Part shown: piece after piece, positions 11,895 through 23,745 of the stretch
How positions within the stretch are numbered: the first letter of the stretch is position 1
Layout of the letters: each line of letters starts with the position of its first letter
Source of the DNA: Prorocentrum cordatum
Lineage: Eukaryota; Sar; Dinophyceae; Prorocentrales; Prorocentraceae
NCBI GenBank assembly: GCA_963575745.1
Contig: CAUYUJ010008535.1
Location: forward strand, 422,671-486,670
Length of the DNA: 64,000 bases
Direction: 5' to 3'
Notes under the pieces: model-generated
Told to the model about the DNA's origin: nothing
Databases searched by the model: none
Seen by the model: the letters and a program-made list of their open reading frames with translations, nothing else
Program-made: the position numbers and the translations under genes

Positions 11895-13180
11895 ATGTTT
11901 AAGATCGGCTGGGCGCAGATGCTCGCCCTTGTGCCGTAAACTCTCGACGCCACGCGGCGGCGGGTCAGCAAGGTGCTGCATGAGTACGTTCTCGGCCCGC
12001 GCTTCGCGCTGCAGGCGGAGGAGGCCGAGTTCGATGGGGACCTTCTCGCAGGTGCGGGGGCCGCGGATTTCTTCGTGTAGGAGGCGCGGCAACCGCTGAA
12101 AGAACTCGTATAGAAAACAGTTGCTGATGAACTCGTTCAGAAACACCTCATGGCGTGCCATGGTTGCCTTCGGCGGGCCATGCTGGAGGACGCCACGGCG
12201 TGCATGCGTTTGACGGAGTGCCGAGGCACGGCCGAGGCCCCACCGCCGTTGGGGCCCGCGCGATGGTGGTGACCCGCTTCGCGCGGAAATGCCGCATGGC
12301 TGCGGAGGAGAGCCAGCGTGGACAGAAAATGCAGGAGCGTTTTTGGTAGAAGCCATGCCTGGTGGCGTGCTCGAGGAGATGAGAGCGACTTCCCTCGGGA
12401 CGGCGCAGGCCTGCATGGACCCAGAGCGGGCGAAGGACGGCATCACGGGCCGTACGCGCATCAACACGGTGAGGTCGCACGTGCGTGCCATGGAGACGAT
12501 GCGCAGGTGGATTCAGCGCGCGCAGGGCCCCGTGGCCCGCGAGGATCGTGCACTTCATAGAGGGCCGAGCCGTGCAGGCCGACGGTGCCCAACCAGACCT
12601 TGCGCACCTCGGTCAGGACGGAGCGGGTCGCGGGCATCAGTGCGAGCGACATGCTTTCCGCCCGGCTGGAGGCGCAGCAGGTCGTCGCGAACGTGGAGAT
12701 GCCCTTCGGCGCGGGGAAGGGACCGACGCCGAAGGTGTCGCGTTCCCTTGGCGTTTTCATCGGAACCTTGGAACGGCTGGTCATGGACGGCTGCCTCGCG
12801 CCGCACCTGTCTGGTGCGGCGTGGTTTCGCCTCGCCATGGCGCGGGCGGTGCTACGCTACGACGAGCACAGATGGCTCCCGCCGCAGGATCTCGCTTTCG
12901 TGGAGGGAGGGCTGGCGGCCGCTTTGGAACGTACGCAGATCAGCGGAGCAGGGCGCAACATGTCGGAGCGTCCGCAAGTGGCATCCTGCGGGTGCTACAT
13001 GCTGGCCCCAGGGTGGATCCGCGTGGGCTTTGACCTGTGGCAGGAGATCCTTGATATCGAGAGGGGCCACTCCCTGCCGAGTGTGACGACGCGAGGCCAG
13101 CGGCAGTTTGCAAGCCCGAGAACGCCGAGGCATCGGCAGCGGGCCATCAGGTGCTCCAGAGGATGCTGAAGCCAGCGGCA
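11895..13180 (+). pseudogene. broken tyrosine-recombinase-like gene, DIRS-type retroelement remnant
   Basis: Coding-like text runs through stops and frame changes. From the ATG at 11895 one frame reads MFKIGWAQML, then a TAA, VSKVLHEYVLGPRFALQ, a TAG, another TAG and KTVADELVQKHLMACHG. Another frame (from about 12355) has GRTRINTVRSHVRAMETMRR, like the core-binding helix of tyrosine recombinases. A third (12585-13130) has SLGVFIGTLERLV, WFRLAMARAVLRYDEHRWL, GGLAAALERTQISGAGRN and CGCYMLAPGWIRVGFDLW. The order R.A.LRYDEH, then L.RT..SG.G, then W...G..LW resembles the catalytic domain of recombinases in dinoflagellate retroelements as I remember them. At least three stops and two shifts make it non-functional. 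Confidence 0.5.
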
Positions 13181-15313
13181 TGCACAGGGGAGTTGATCGA
13201 GCTCCTTCTCGAGGGGGTCGTGGATTTCCGGGCTGACCGCCCCGAGCGCGCGGCGATCGCCTCACCAACGGCGGCTCTGGGGGCCTCGAAACGAAACCGC
13301 GACCACCAAGGCGCGCGGTCGCATGATGGGGCGGGCACCTGCGCGAGGGCGGGCGGCCCAGTCGCGATCCACCTCCAGTTGCCGTTCGCGCTCGCGCTGC
13401 ATTCAGCGGGGGCCTGCGCGGCGCTGGGCGAGCCCGCGGCCATCGAAGAACCGACGAATTAGCCGGCGCTGAGGAAGACCTTCAACGCAGAACAGGGCGA
13501 GCGCGGCGGCGGAGACTCGCGCGGCCATCAAGGCCTGCGCCGGCGGTTTGGCGACGCCGCCCCAATCGATGGCGAGCCGCGCGGGCCAGCCACCGCAGAG
13601 TTCGCCGGTGACGGGGGAACGCGACGACGTCGCACCGCCGGCGGGGGCGGCGCCGCCCCTGCGACGGACGCGACAGCGCTGGCGAGGGCTGCTCGAAGAA
13701 CACCCAGATGGCGACGGCGTGGAAGGGCCACCCCATCGAGAGCACGGGCGCGCACGAGACCGGCAGGTACTTCTTCGCGCTCGAGAAGATGCGCAAGGCG
13801 GTCGGGCTGCGCACAGCCGGCGGGCCGGCGGCGCGCGGCAGGTCGCCGCTGAATTTGGCCCATATCGACGAGTTGTCAGACCCAAAGGACTATGACGTCG
13901 TCTGCCACGCGTGCCTGCGCCTCCTTCCGGCTGCGCCGGCGAGAGCGAGGGCGACGTTTCGGGCAATTCGCCGAGCTCAGACAGTTCTGGCGGGCGGGGG
14001 GGGCAGTCGCGAGGAATGCCGCGGCGGCAGCGGGCTCCGCGCGCCCTCTGGGGCAGGGGCGCGCCGCCCCCCCCCCCCCCCCTTGTCGGGGCATCCGCGA
14101 CGGCGCCATGGCGTGAGGGGGCGCTGCCGCGATGGGGGCATCCTACGGCGGACGGGCAGTTGCATGTCGCCCTAGTTCTGCTGGGCCGGGGGAGCCGTCG
14201 CTCGGTCCGCAAATGTCTAGCTCGCGCGGCTTAGATTGAGAATCGCGTGGTTTCTGGCGCAATCCTGCGCGGCCGTCGGCGTCGCCTGCGCGACGCGGCG
14301 GAAGTGGCGTCTCGGCAGCATGCCATTGAAACCCACGCGGGGGGAGTTGGAATGCGTTCGAACTGCCGAACTCGGCGGGCATGCACTTCCCCCTCGCGAA
14401 GGAGTTCGCCCCGCTGCGCGCGCAGGGCGACGCCGCGCGCCCGCGGAGTGGCGAGCGCGGGGGAGTTCGCCAACGCGACGAGCTCGCGCGACGACGCCAG
14501 GGCGCTCGCCAAGGATTGGCACGAGCTGGGCGCGGGGGCCGGCGAGGAGTTCCGACGCGCGAAGGCGGCGGCGCCGGCGCGCGCGCGGCAGGCGGCGCTC
14601 ACTCGGATCGAACAGCATCGGGAGATGGAGGGCGAGGCCGACGTGCGCCACCGCGTCAAGTCACTGAGCGCGAACGATTAGATGCGTTGCGTCCAGCTGA
14701 ACTTCGAGAAGGAGTTCTGGAAGATCATAGAGAGCAGATACCAGCGCTGACCTTTCTGGAGACCACGCAGGCAGCGATCGAGCGGGGGGGCATCGGGGCG
14801 GTGGCGCCGACGTCGATCTACGCAGCCGAAGAGGGCGAGGGGCCCGGCTTCCCGACCCCGGTTCGGTCTAACTCAGGGGCGATCAGTTCAGGAAGGCGGC
14901 GCCCATCAAGGTCGAGACCCCGCCGGGTCCTGATGCGCAACGGAAGCGCGCCGGGCTTCTGGGCGCTGGCGCGCTCAAGTTCTGGCGGTCTCGCGCGCGC
15001 GGGCAGCCGGGGGTTGCAGGGCTGGAACCCACGGCGCTACCTGGTCCACTTCGATTACATACTAGGGGAGCACGCTAGCACGTTTGGGACCGCGTTGCAA
15101 AGGGCCCGCGGCGACGAGGCCGCGCGCTCGCCTTGGAACCGGGCGCTGCGGCACGAGCATGCGGCGCGCAAGATGGCCCAGCAGCTGGCGCAGAAAGAGC
15201 GCGCGCAGGTCCACGCAGCGCCGCGGGTAGCGATGGGCGACTCTGCGGTCGCAGAGCAGCACTTCGCGACCGCGCTGGCCGTCGCCGGCGCGGCGGCCCG
15301 CTACTGGCCATAG
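13181..15313 (+). pseudogene. GC-rich degenerate coding remnants, probable retroelement
   Basis: Several + frames give protein-like runs that do not connect: LIELLLEGVVDFRADRPERA (13190s), WKGHPIESTGAHETGRYFF then EKMRKAVGLR (13720s), DDARALAKDWHELGAGAGEE (14490s, ending at TAG 14679-14681), RYLVHFDYILGEHASTFG and AARKMAQQLAQKERAQVH (15040-15240, ending at TAG 15311-15313). Composition matches the preceding recombinase remnant. No domain is recognised with confidence. Confidence 0.35.
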
Positions 15314-18278
15314 CCGCCGCGGCAGCGGCGGGTCAGCCCGCCGACGCAGTGGCGCAGGAGCCAGGCGCGCACTGGGGGCGGCGAGGCAGCCGACCAGGGC
15401 GGGTGGCCCACGTCGCACACGCCAGACGGCGAGAATAACAAACTCAGGTAGAACTCCGAGATGGCCAGAAGGAATGCCGCCTCACGCCCATTCCGCTTCA
15501 CAGCGCAGAGGGTCAGCTCGCGGGGGAAGCGCGCGAGGCGAGGCCGTCTCGGGCCCTCCCCCCCGGCTGCGCTGCCGACCCCGCGGGGGCACGAGCGCGC
15601 CCCGAATGGGCGCAGGCGACCGTTCGCCGCGGAGGTCAGCGGCGAGAGGGGCGCGCCGCGCGACCCACCGGGACGGGCCCCCCCTTCCCAGGTCATTCTG
15701 GCGCCCGCGGGCAACGTCCAGGAGCGGGAGTCGCCTCCGCGCGCCTCAGCCGAGAACGCTCCGACGAGCTGAGGGCACAGAGCGGGGCAGAGGCCGGGCG
15801 CCCCACAACCCAGGGGGGCGGGGCGCAGGGCGCAGCTGCAGCTGCCGGCGCACCACCACAGAGCACATGCGACGGGCAGATGTCACAGCTTTCGCGCGCA
15901 GCCGCGGCCAGCGCACCTGGCGGGTTGAACTGGCCAGTCCAACTTCGCCGAACTCTCCGACGCAGAATTGCATGTCGACTGCGCGAGGCAGACAGGGGGC
16001 GGAATGGACGCCCCCGCGGCCTCGCCCCCAGCGGCCTGACGACCGCGACCAGACCAGCGCGGTCCGGGCAATGCCCCGGGGGCGTCTTTGCGCTGATGTC
16101 TGGAAGCACTGAAGCGTCAGGTATCAAGCAATTTCGCCGAATTCGCCTTCCGCGCGCTGAAAATCTAGCTGGCGCTCGAGCAGCAAGCGGGCGACCGGCC
16201 TTCTGGATCAATCCGGGGACCTCGGCGCCGCCCCGCATGGCGAGCTCTGCGGCCGGCGCCCAGCCAGCATGCGGCAGCCGTCAATGGTCGCGCGCGCTGT
16301 TGCCTTCCGCCCTGGCTCATCGGCGCGTTTCTGAGGCCGACCACTGGCCCGCGGCCCCGCCGCGGGAGGCCGCCGTTCGCGGCGAACGGCGTTTGCCCGA
16401 GGCCGCTGCCGCCGCCGCCTGCAGGGCGCCAGTCTCTGGGGCGCGAGCGGGAGGGCGCCGCGCCGAAAACGACGGGCGCCTCGGCCTGGCCCCAGCAGTT
16501 GCGCGATCATATGGCGCAGGGCAAAGGCAGCACGGCAGACCGCGGGATGGGGAACTCTTATTTGGATCAGACACGCCCAGGGAGCAGGGCGAGGGCGAGG
16601 GAACGCTGGAGAGGTGGCCCTCCATCGTAAGCAGCCGGCTCAGGAAAGGGGGCATCTGCGGCATCTTCTTCGGGCGGGGCAACAGCGCGCGCCACGGGGG
16701 CGCGCGGGGCAACCCCGGCCCCGTCGCGCGCCCTGACCGGGAGGCCGCCATCTCGCTCTTCGCGGAGCGGCCCCCGACGACGCCAGATTTGATCGAGGCG
16801 TTCTCGGAGCCTGACAGCCCGAACCTCGGGCGCCACTGCGACATGATGCCCGACTGCCGCGCGGGCGTCATCATCGCAGCATGGCCAGGGGAGGAGGCGC
16901 AGTTGCGCGCGGCCGCGAGGGTCCCTCGCCAATTCGGCTGCACAGGGCAACCTCGCTGCTGCGAGTGCATCGGAAGCCGGGGGTGAGTTCCCACGACGGC
17001 GCGGGCTTTGGGCCGCCGGCGCCCAGACTGTCGGAATTTCCCGTGCCAGGGCGAGATGAGGACCCACCTCTCTGGAGGGATCCGGAGAGCCAGGGGCGAA
17101 TGGGAAGTCGCAGAACTGGCCGCATTCGAGCTGGCGGCGCAGGAGCAGCTGGCCGTCGCCGACCAGAGCAAGCCCTCCGATCCCGCGAGGAAGGAGGTCT
17201 ACTAGGAGGCGGCCAGGAGGATCCTCAAGGGTGGGCAGGGGGCAAAGGGGCGGGCGGACCACGGCGACGTTTTGGGGTCTTCTCGCCTGGGGGCAGCCCA
17301 TCTGGCTCGGATTGCTCGCGTTACTTCCACGCGCAGCTATGGGCCCATGCGCAGAGTTGATGAAGGAGCTGGAGCCGTGAGTCACGGCGGCCATCTGTGC
17401 GAGATGCCCCGGCAGGGTGGACTCTTCGAGGAAGTCGCGACGTGGCGCCTCGGCCAGAACATGGCCAATTGGGCTGGCTAAGAGGCGGCCAACTACAGCG
17501 CGGAATGCCGCAGAGACTGACCGATAACATTCCGCGGGCGAGGAAAAAGCGGGCAGGGTGTTCTAGATGTCCAGGGAGCAGCGGCGCAACCGTTGCCACG
17601 ACAATTACGCCATCGCAGAGCTGACAGTCCTTGGGCACGTGCGGCGCGAAACTCGCCCTCGACGGCGCGCGCGAGGTCGCCGTGAACTACAAAGGGTTCG
17701 ATGCTGGAGTCGACAAGGGATGCCGAAGCTCGCGGAGAAGCGCGACCTCCTGTCACCGCCGCCGACGTCTCGCATGCGCGTCGGCGCGTCGAGTTTCGCG
17801 AGCACGAACGAGGCATGCTGGCCTGGAGTTCGAGTGCGAGGTGTCTTGCAACACCGTGGGCAACTTCTGCATTTCCAGCGCATCAGACTGGTGTGCCAGG
17901 CGATTCGGTGCAATGCCACGGGCGACATTATGCCGGGTAGGAGACGAATGGCCAGTAGAACAGCCGTGCAACACCGGCAACCTGGAGCCGATCGGCGCGG
18001 GGAAAGGAGGGCGCTATGCAGAGATTCTCGCGGTCGTCTTACTTGGCGCCCTTGGGTTCCAAGCGCAGAGGGTCGAGACGCAAGGCGGCCTCCGGGTAGA
18101 CCTGATCGGTCTCGCTTGCGACTGCGCTAAGTACACAGTGGGCTCTGAGACGATGGCGGCTCGGGCGCAGCCTGGTGCGAGGACGTGATCGAACGCGGCG
18201 GCGTCCACGTTGGCTCGGCTTCGCGGTGGTCCTGGCATGAGAGAAGCCACGTTTTGGGCCGGCGTATTCATTCTACAC
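15314..18278 (+). pseudogene. GC-rich degenerate coding remnants, continued
   Basis: A 368-codon open frame (15880-16986) exists, but only its last third looks protein-like (LERWPSIVSSRLRKGG, RPDREAAISLFAERPP, DLIEAFSEPDSPNLGRHCD). Further on, EWEVAELAAFELAAQEQLAV (17099 on) runs into a TAG at 17203 and continues in frame as EAARRILKGG. A last stretch (17631-18187) includes REVAVNYKGFDAGVDKG. Stops in otherwise continuous frames indicate decay. The function is unknown. Confidence 0.3.
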
Positions 18279-18484
18279 GAACGAAATAAACACGGAAAGA
18301 ATGGGCACAATGCCCAACAGCAGTTCCTGTTCATTCTGAACAGGACTCGCCGTCCACGCCGCCGCGGCCAGTGTCCATTTGAGGCAGAAGGCCGCTTGCC
18401 CAACAGCGGCCGCTGTTGGTTCTGGACAACATTTGTTGTTGGGCATTGTGCCCGTTCTTTCCGTGCCCATTTCAGGCGTCCAAA
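18279..18484. mobile_element. MITE, family F6 (copy 1)
   Basis: Inverted ends GGAAAGAATGGGCACAATGC and GGGCATTGTGCCCGTTCTTT flank a core containing the palindrome CCTGTTCATTCTGAACAGG and CCCAACAGCGGCCGCTGTTG. The right end is GCGTCCAAA. Sister copies: 54149-54360 and 62911-63109. Confidence 0.85.
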
Positions 18485-19650
18485 TTCATGGTTCGCCAGG
18501 TCGCGAGGCATGACAGGAAGAGCCCCCCCTACCGCGGGCGATCAGGCTCGTGCCAACGCGGGTCAGCAAACTCTTGGCGACTTGAGATTCGAGTCGCCCA
18601 TCAAGCTCACAACCGAGTGCGCCGGGCGCTTGCGTTCGGATGCGAAGGCCGATTGAGGGCCCTGCGGGATCGGCGACTGCGAAGCACCGCCGGACATCAG
18701 CGTGCGATGGGGGCCGCTGGCATGCGCTCGAGGTAGAGGAGTAAATCCCTTGGGCGCGGACCAAGCAAAACGACCCGACCTGGGCCACCGCGGCGCTCGG
18801 CGCGATCCGCCGCGCAAGGCCTGTTCGCGAAGGCCAGGACGCGCCCTCAGATGGCGAACCTCAACTTGACGGGGTCGACATCTAGGGGAACGCCCGCGCG
18901 GCGAACAGGGCCGCGTCGACCAAGTTGATTTTGACGGCCCCCTCATCAGGCTCACAGAGAACACGAGGTGGCACGAGATGGCGCCGAGCCTAGATCGGCA
19001 ACCGCGCCATGAAAAGCCAGGGGGCCGACGATCCTAGAGACGCGAAGACTTCGGGATCCACGCGGCGGCCGCGGAGCTGAGGCGGCACGTGCCCGACGAG
19101 ATGGCGCGGGCCTCCGGGCGGCCCTGCGAGCCGGTCGTCGAGGGGAAGGCGGCCGCGAAGGGCAGGGCGCCCGCGGCGGGCGCGGCCAGAGGGGCCGCCG
19201 GCGCACTGCCTAGCGCCGCGTTGACAGCATCGCCCAGCGCGTCGCTGACGACGCCGCGCGGGCGGAGCTGGAGGCGGCGGCGGCGACGGCGCGCGGGGCC
19301 CCGCGCGACCTTTCAGCGCGAGGTTTTCGGAGGCGTGTCAAACTTCCCGGCGCCCGAGGGGGGCCCCCTCCTGACCCCGCATTCCCCCCGTGGGAAACCG
19401 GCGGACGTCTCTGTGTGCGAGGGCCCACCCGTTGGGAGTAGGAGTCGGGTCTGCGGGGGCCCCTGAGGGGGGAGCCCATGAGCCACCTTCCCTGCCCCCC
19501 TCGCCACCGCGCGGCGCGGCGGGGGGGCGGCGACGCAGGCGCGACGGGGCGCAGGTGGCGAGGCGCGGCAGGCGGGCCTTGACGCTCGCCGCGCCCGGCG
19601 CGGAGCCCCGGGGCCCGAGCCCCCCGCGCATCCAGGCCCCAGCCCCCCCC
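18485..19650 (+). pseudogene. GC-rich debris with coding-like scraps
   Basis: One frame after the MITE reads GQQTLGDLRFESPIKLTTEC to a stop at 18654-18656; a second frame is open beside it. Around 19090 a frame reads PDEMARASGRPCEPVVEGKA. Composition is like 12-18 kb. No intact gene is seen. Confidence 0.3.
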
Positions 19651-19980
19651 CTCCCATCGCTGAAGGAGTGGCATCAAGTTCCTGGGAGTGGCTCGGGCCC
19701 TTGCGCAACAGAGCCCCCGGGTCCGCCGCCCGTGCATGAGCCATTTGCGCCCCCTCCGCCTTCCTTTTTTCATTGCCATCGCACCGATTTGGGGGCCATT
19801 CGAGCATGTGCCCCCGCGTGACAACACGAAGGTGCATGCTGTCAGTCTGCCAGATGCCTGCGGCCATTTGGGCCCAGAATGTCGGCCGATTCTGAGCAGC
19901 CCGCCTACCGCAGCGGGGCATCAATTTCCTGGGAGTGGTTCGGGCCCCTACGCAACATGGCCCCCGTCTCCGACACCCCT
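19650..19980. repeat. tandem duplication (~250-bp spacing)
   Basis: TTCCTGGGAGTGGCTCGGGC followed by CGCAACA and GCCCCC at about 19680 is repeated at about 19928 as TTCCTGGGAGTGGTTCGGGC. Similarity decays within about 70 bases. Confidence 0.6.
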
Positions 19981-20052
19981 GAATATTGGCATTTACGCCC
20001 CTCACACTCTTCCCCCCCCCCCCCCACGCTTTACGCCACCATCCCACTGCTG

Positions 20053-20215
20053 AGAAGGCCACTCGGGGAGACCACAACATGTATTGCATCGCGCATAAGC
20101 TGCGCCACATAGATAGCATATGATTTGTTGCACAACGCAGATTGCAACACGTAGTTTGCAATTTGTTGCACAGATTGCAACCCTGCAGACTGCAACACAC
20201 ACACACACATCTCTA
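20053..20215. repeat. composite satellite, part B (third copy) plus short (AC)n
   Basis: Phrases such as GTTTGCAATTTGTTGCAC and GCAGATTGCAACACG follow the GATTGCACCACATA pattern. A short ACACAC run closes the block at about 20192-20207. Confidence 0.6.
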
Positions 20216-20874
20216 TGACAATAGATAATTACACAGCTTGGGGCCCACACCGGGTAACATGTCTGAAGCAAACAATGTTGCCATCATTTGGTTTGTTTTC
20301 GTTTGTCGCATCCGTTCGTCCCAGGGGAGGCCAGTAGTGGGGGGTGGATATTGTGGCCCGGGACATGGTTTATCTCCGCACGTCATGGCCTCTTTGTCAT
20401 ATGTGATGCGTCCTTTGGCCCCACCTGGGTCGCACGCGCGCCTCGGGCACCGATTTGCGACCGCCCGTTCTGGATTTTGGGCGCCCCCGATGTTGGGCGT
20501 TCCAGACTTTGGTTTGCTTTCGTTTCTCGCATCCATTGGTCGTCTGCCGGGTCTCGTCACTGCAGGCCAAACGATCTTTCGACTGCCATGCCACGCCAGC
20601 CCACGACCGCTTGAAAAGGCCTCAGTTCCAGGCCTTCCAGATGAGGTCGCCGTGGATGGGGGTGGACGGTTGTGCCGCATCGAAGATGCGTTCCAATGTA
20701 CCACCCCATCCTACTCCAGCACGAATTCATCATCTTATGAAAAAATGGTGCCCGCTGCGCGGACCTCCGCGTTTAGACCGTCGTCGGTGGGTTGCGCGTG
20801 AACGCCCTTTTCTCCACGCGGAAACTGCGCTTGCGGCCCGCGCAAGCCATCCCGTGGGTTCGCGTTCACCCTTC
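20216..20874. other. gene-free region with an internal duplication
   Basis: GGTTTGTTTTCGTTTGTCGC at 20290 recurs as GGTTTGCTTTCGTTTCTCGC at about 20512. Near 20640-20715 a decayed F3-like palindromic segment is present (GCCGCATCGAAGATGCG). No exon is called. Confidence 0.5.
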
Positions 20875-21095
20875 TAGTATACTACTACTAAGAATAATGG
20901 TGGTCATACGAATGTTGGTACCACTAACCTTACACGTAGTTCTTAAGATCAGCGTATGTAGTACGACTGATGTGTATTCTTATTTTTATAATACTACCAC
21001 TGCTTATTATAAGTAAACGCTGCCTATTCGTATTATTACTACTACCAGTCTTGGTATTAGTATCATTATTCTCACGACTACGATCATTCGTATGA
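20875..21095. repeat. decayed (ACT/TAC)n tract
   Basis: AT-richer sequence full of TACTACTACT, ATTATTACTACTACC and ACGACTACGATC fragments: a mutated relative of the AGT tracts, in the opposite orientation. Confidence 0.7.
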
Positions 21096-21904
21096 TTCGC
21101 CATTATTGTACGTCATCCCATGAATCTATCCATCGGTGCGATTTGACCCGGACGTGCACGGGAATCCGACTGCAGCGACGAGACTGCCATGGAGGCCCAA
21201 ACAGGGTCGAACGCACGGAAACCTCGATCTTTGAGCCCTTGCGCCCTCGAGCCTCCACGGCGGCGGGCCCTAGTCCTCGGCGGGCCGCCGATCGGCAGGC
21301 GCCCACGCCCCTCCTCGCGCGTGACCCGAGCCGCCTCTCCTCGTCCCCCCACGGTGCCCCTCAGCCCCGCGCCGTTGCCCCGCCCCCCCCCGCCCGGGCG
21401 CTGCGGGATGGCGCTGCCCGACACGTCGTCGCTCGACCGCGATGGCGATGGAAAGCTCAGCGGCGGGCTTCCCCGTTTCGGGGAGGGAGGGGGGAGGAGG
21501 AGGAGGAGTGACTCCTCCCCCCCCTCCTGCCGCCCCCGCACACTTGCTCCCACTCTCCCATCTCTCTCCCTCCCTCCATCCATCCCCGCCCCTCCCCCCC
21601 TCCTCCTCATCCTCCCTCTCCTCCTCCTAGTCCTCATTGTTGTTTCTTTGGGCAATCGTTGGCTGGCAGGAGCCGTCGCATTTGGATTGCCGCGATCCAA
21701 GAAAAAAGCGAAGTTGGAACGCAGCGCTCGATAAACCTCAACGATATGCAAGCAATGCTATCGGGTGCGCCTACCCATGACCTCCGCAAGCGGGCTGACC
21801 AGTTTGAAAGCCAGCCGCCCGTGCCATTCGAAACGTGGCGGCCACTCACAAAGCTGGGTGCTTTCAGAAGCGGCGGAATACTGCTCATCTCCACACCACT
21901 CCTC
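21096..21904. other. mixed region with one EF-hand-like phrase
   Basis: At 21420-21465 a + frame reads DTSSLDRDGDGKLSGG, which has the Asp spacing of an EF-hand loop but lacks the closing acidic residue and clear splice sites. It could be a first EF-hand exon of the gene at 25-30 kb, or chance. A G/A-rich and then C/T-rich stretch follows (21480-21625). Confidence 0.3.
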
Positions 21905-22002
21905 ATGCTCGTACTCCTCCTCCTCCTCCTCCTCTTCCTCCACCTTCACATCCTCCTCCTCCTCCTCCTCTTCCTTCTTCTCCTCCTCATCCTTTCCGCC
22001 CC
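21905..22002. repeat. (CTC)n microsatellite
   Basis: CTCCTC repeats with a short break at 21940-21955. The Glu-rich minus-strand frame across it is compositional. Confidence 0.85.
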
Positions 22003-22009
22003 AGTGGCT

Positions 22010-23060
22010 GCGTTCACATGCCGCATCCTGTCCACTTTGGCACACCCCTCACACGCTCCGTGGCCCCATGGGGAGCTCCACCTAAGGCCCCAGTGGCTGC
22101 GTTTACATGCCGCCTCCTGTCCACTTTGGTCAACCCCTCACATTACTCGTGGTCCCATAAGGAGCTTCACCGAAGGCCTCAGTGGCTGCAGTCACATGCC
22201 GCCACCTGTCCACTTTGGTCAACGCCACTCACACGCTTCGTGGCCCCCTAGGGAGCTCCACCGAAGGCCCAGATGCCAGCGCTCGCATGCCGCCCCCGTC
22301 CACTCTGGCACACCTCTCACACGTGTCGTGGCCCCAGAGGGAGCTCCACCGAAGGCCCCAATGGCCTGGTACGCATGCGTTCCCCCCGCCCAGAACAGCG
22401 TTTTGTGGCCCCATAAGGAGGCGCCACCGAAGGCTCTAGTGGCGGTGTCCGCATGCGCTTCTCTTTACCCAGTACAGCGTTCCGTGGTCCAACAACAAGT
22501 TTCACCGAAGGCCCTAGTGGCGGTGTCCGCGTGCGTTTCCCCTACCCAGTGATCTTTTTGTGGCCCAACAAGGAGCTCAACCGAAGGCCCTAGTGGCGGT
22601 GCCTGCAGACGTTTCCCCAACCCAGTACAGCGTTTCGTGGTCACATAGGGAGCCCCACCGACGGCTCCAGTGGCGGTGTCCTCCGGTGTCCGCATCCGTT
22701 TCAGTCCACCCAGCACAGCGTTTCGTGGTCACATAGAGAGAGCTCCACCGAAGACCCCAGTGGCGGTGTCCGCATGCGTTTCCCCCACGCAGTACACCGC
22801 TTAGTTGCCCCAGAGGGAGCTCCACCGAAGGTTCCAGTGGCGGCGTTCGCATGCGTCTCCTCCACCCAGTACAACGTCTCGTGGTCCCATAAGGAGCTCC
22901 ACCGAGGGCCTCAGCGGCGGTGTTCGCATGCATCTCCCCCGCCCAGTGCAACGCTTGGTGGCCCCATCAGGAGCTCCACCGAAGGCGCCAGTGGCGGTGT
23001 TCGCATGCGTCTCCCCCGCTCAGTACAGCGCTTCGTGGCCCCATAGGGAGCTCCATAGGG
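22010..23060. repeat. satellite S1, reverse orientation (~75-90-bp units)
   Basis: Twelve or more units, each with a phrase like GTGGCCCCATAGGGAGCTCC followed by ACCGAAGGCCCCAGTGGCGG and TGTCCGCATGCG. In reverse complement the core TGGCGCCTTCGGTGGAGCTC is the same as in the array at 59710-60955. Confidence 0.85.
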
Positions 23061-23400
23061 GGACGAGGGGGGAGCGTCGCTTCCGAGGAGGAGAAAAATG
23101 GAGAAGGCCCCCCCCACCTTTGGGAAAGCGAGGGGGGGGGAGCTTCCAGAGCGCGAAAGGAGGGGGGTGGTAGCTTCCAAGGAGCGGAAAAAAGGAGAGG
23201 GAGGGGGGGCTTCCGGCAGGGGAGGCTCAAGGGGGGGGGGGTAGCTGAGCCCCCCCCCCCCTTTTGGACAGGGAGGGTAGGGGGGGGGGGGGGAGGGCGC
23301 AGTTTCTGGAGCGCGACAGGGGGGGGGGGGTAGCTTCCGAGGGGCGAGAACATAGGAGGGGGGGGGGTCCGGCAGGGCGGCTCCAAGGGGAGGGGGGGTA
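23061..23400. repeat. G-run repeat tract
   Basis: Runs of 6-14 G broken by TAGCTTCC(A/G)AGG(A/G)GCG, which recurs several times at roughly 60-base spacing. Strong strand bias and quadruplex potential; no gene. Confidence 0.8.
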
Positions 23401-23587
23401 GCTACGGGGGGTACCCCCGCTCCCCCCTCTTTGGGTTTTCGCCACGGGCGCGCTCCCCTCGGACCTCTTGCGTAAGGGAACTGTTCTTCCGCCAGGTCGC
23501 AGAGCGGTGGATCGCGCCCGAGCGCCTGCCGTTCGCTGGGTGAACACGCGCTCCGTCCGCAGTGTGTCACAGGTGCCCTGCCGAGCA
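23401..23587. other. unassigned segment
   Basis: Mixed sequence between the G-run tract and the F8 element. A frame with TVLPPGRRAVDRARAP spans it but lacks splice sites. The last eight bases are the left copy of the decayed target duplication (23580-23587). Confidence 0.35.
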
Positions 23588-23745
23588 TCAAATCGGGCAT
23601 GTCCCTCGACGGGGGGAATGTTCCAAAGGTTGAAACAGTTAGTAATGGGACGATGTTTTACTATGTTCTACTTTGGCGGAGTATGGTTTGGCTATTTGTT
23701 AGTTGTCCTTCAACATCCGCCTGTAGGAGGACATGCCCGACCTAA
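23588..23745. mobile_element. TIR element, family F8 (copy 1, 158 bp)
   Basis: Left end TCAAATCGGGCATGTCC and right end GGACATGCCCGACCTAA are inverted. Flanks GCCGAGCA (23580-23587) and GCCTAGCC (23746-23753) match at 6 of 8 positions, fitting a decayed 8-bp target duplication as in the other F8 copies. Confidence 0.85.

Noticed and set aside
15880-16986. 368-codon open frame
   Set aside because: Very GC-rich sequence keeps several frames open; the first two thirds look like compositional noise, so it is treated as part of the degenerate block.
21758-22045. Glu-rich minus-strand frame
   Set aside because: It is the complement of a (CTC)n microsatellite and lacks splice sites.
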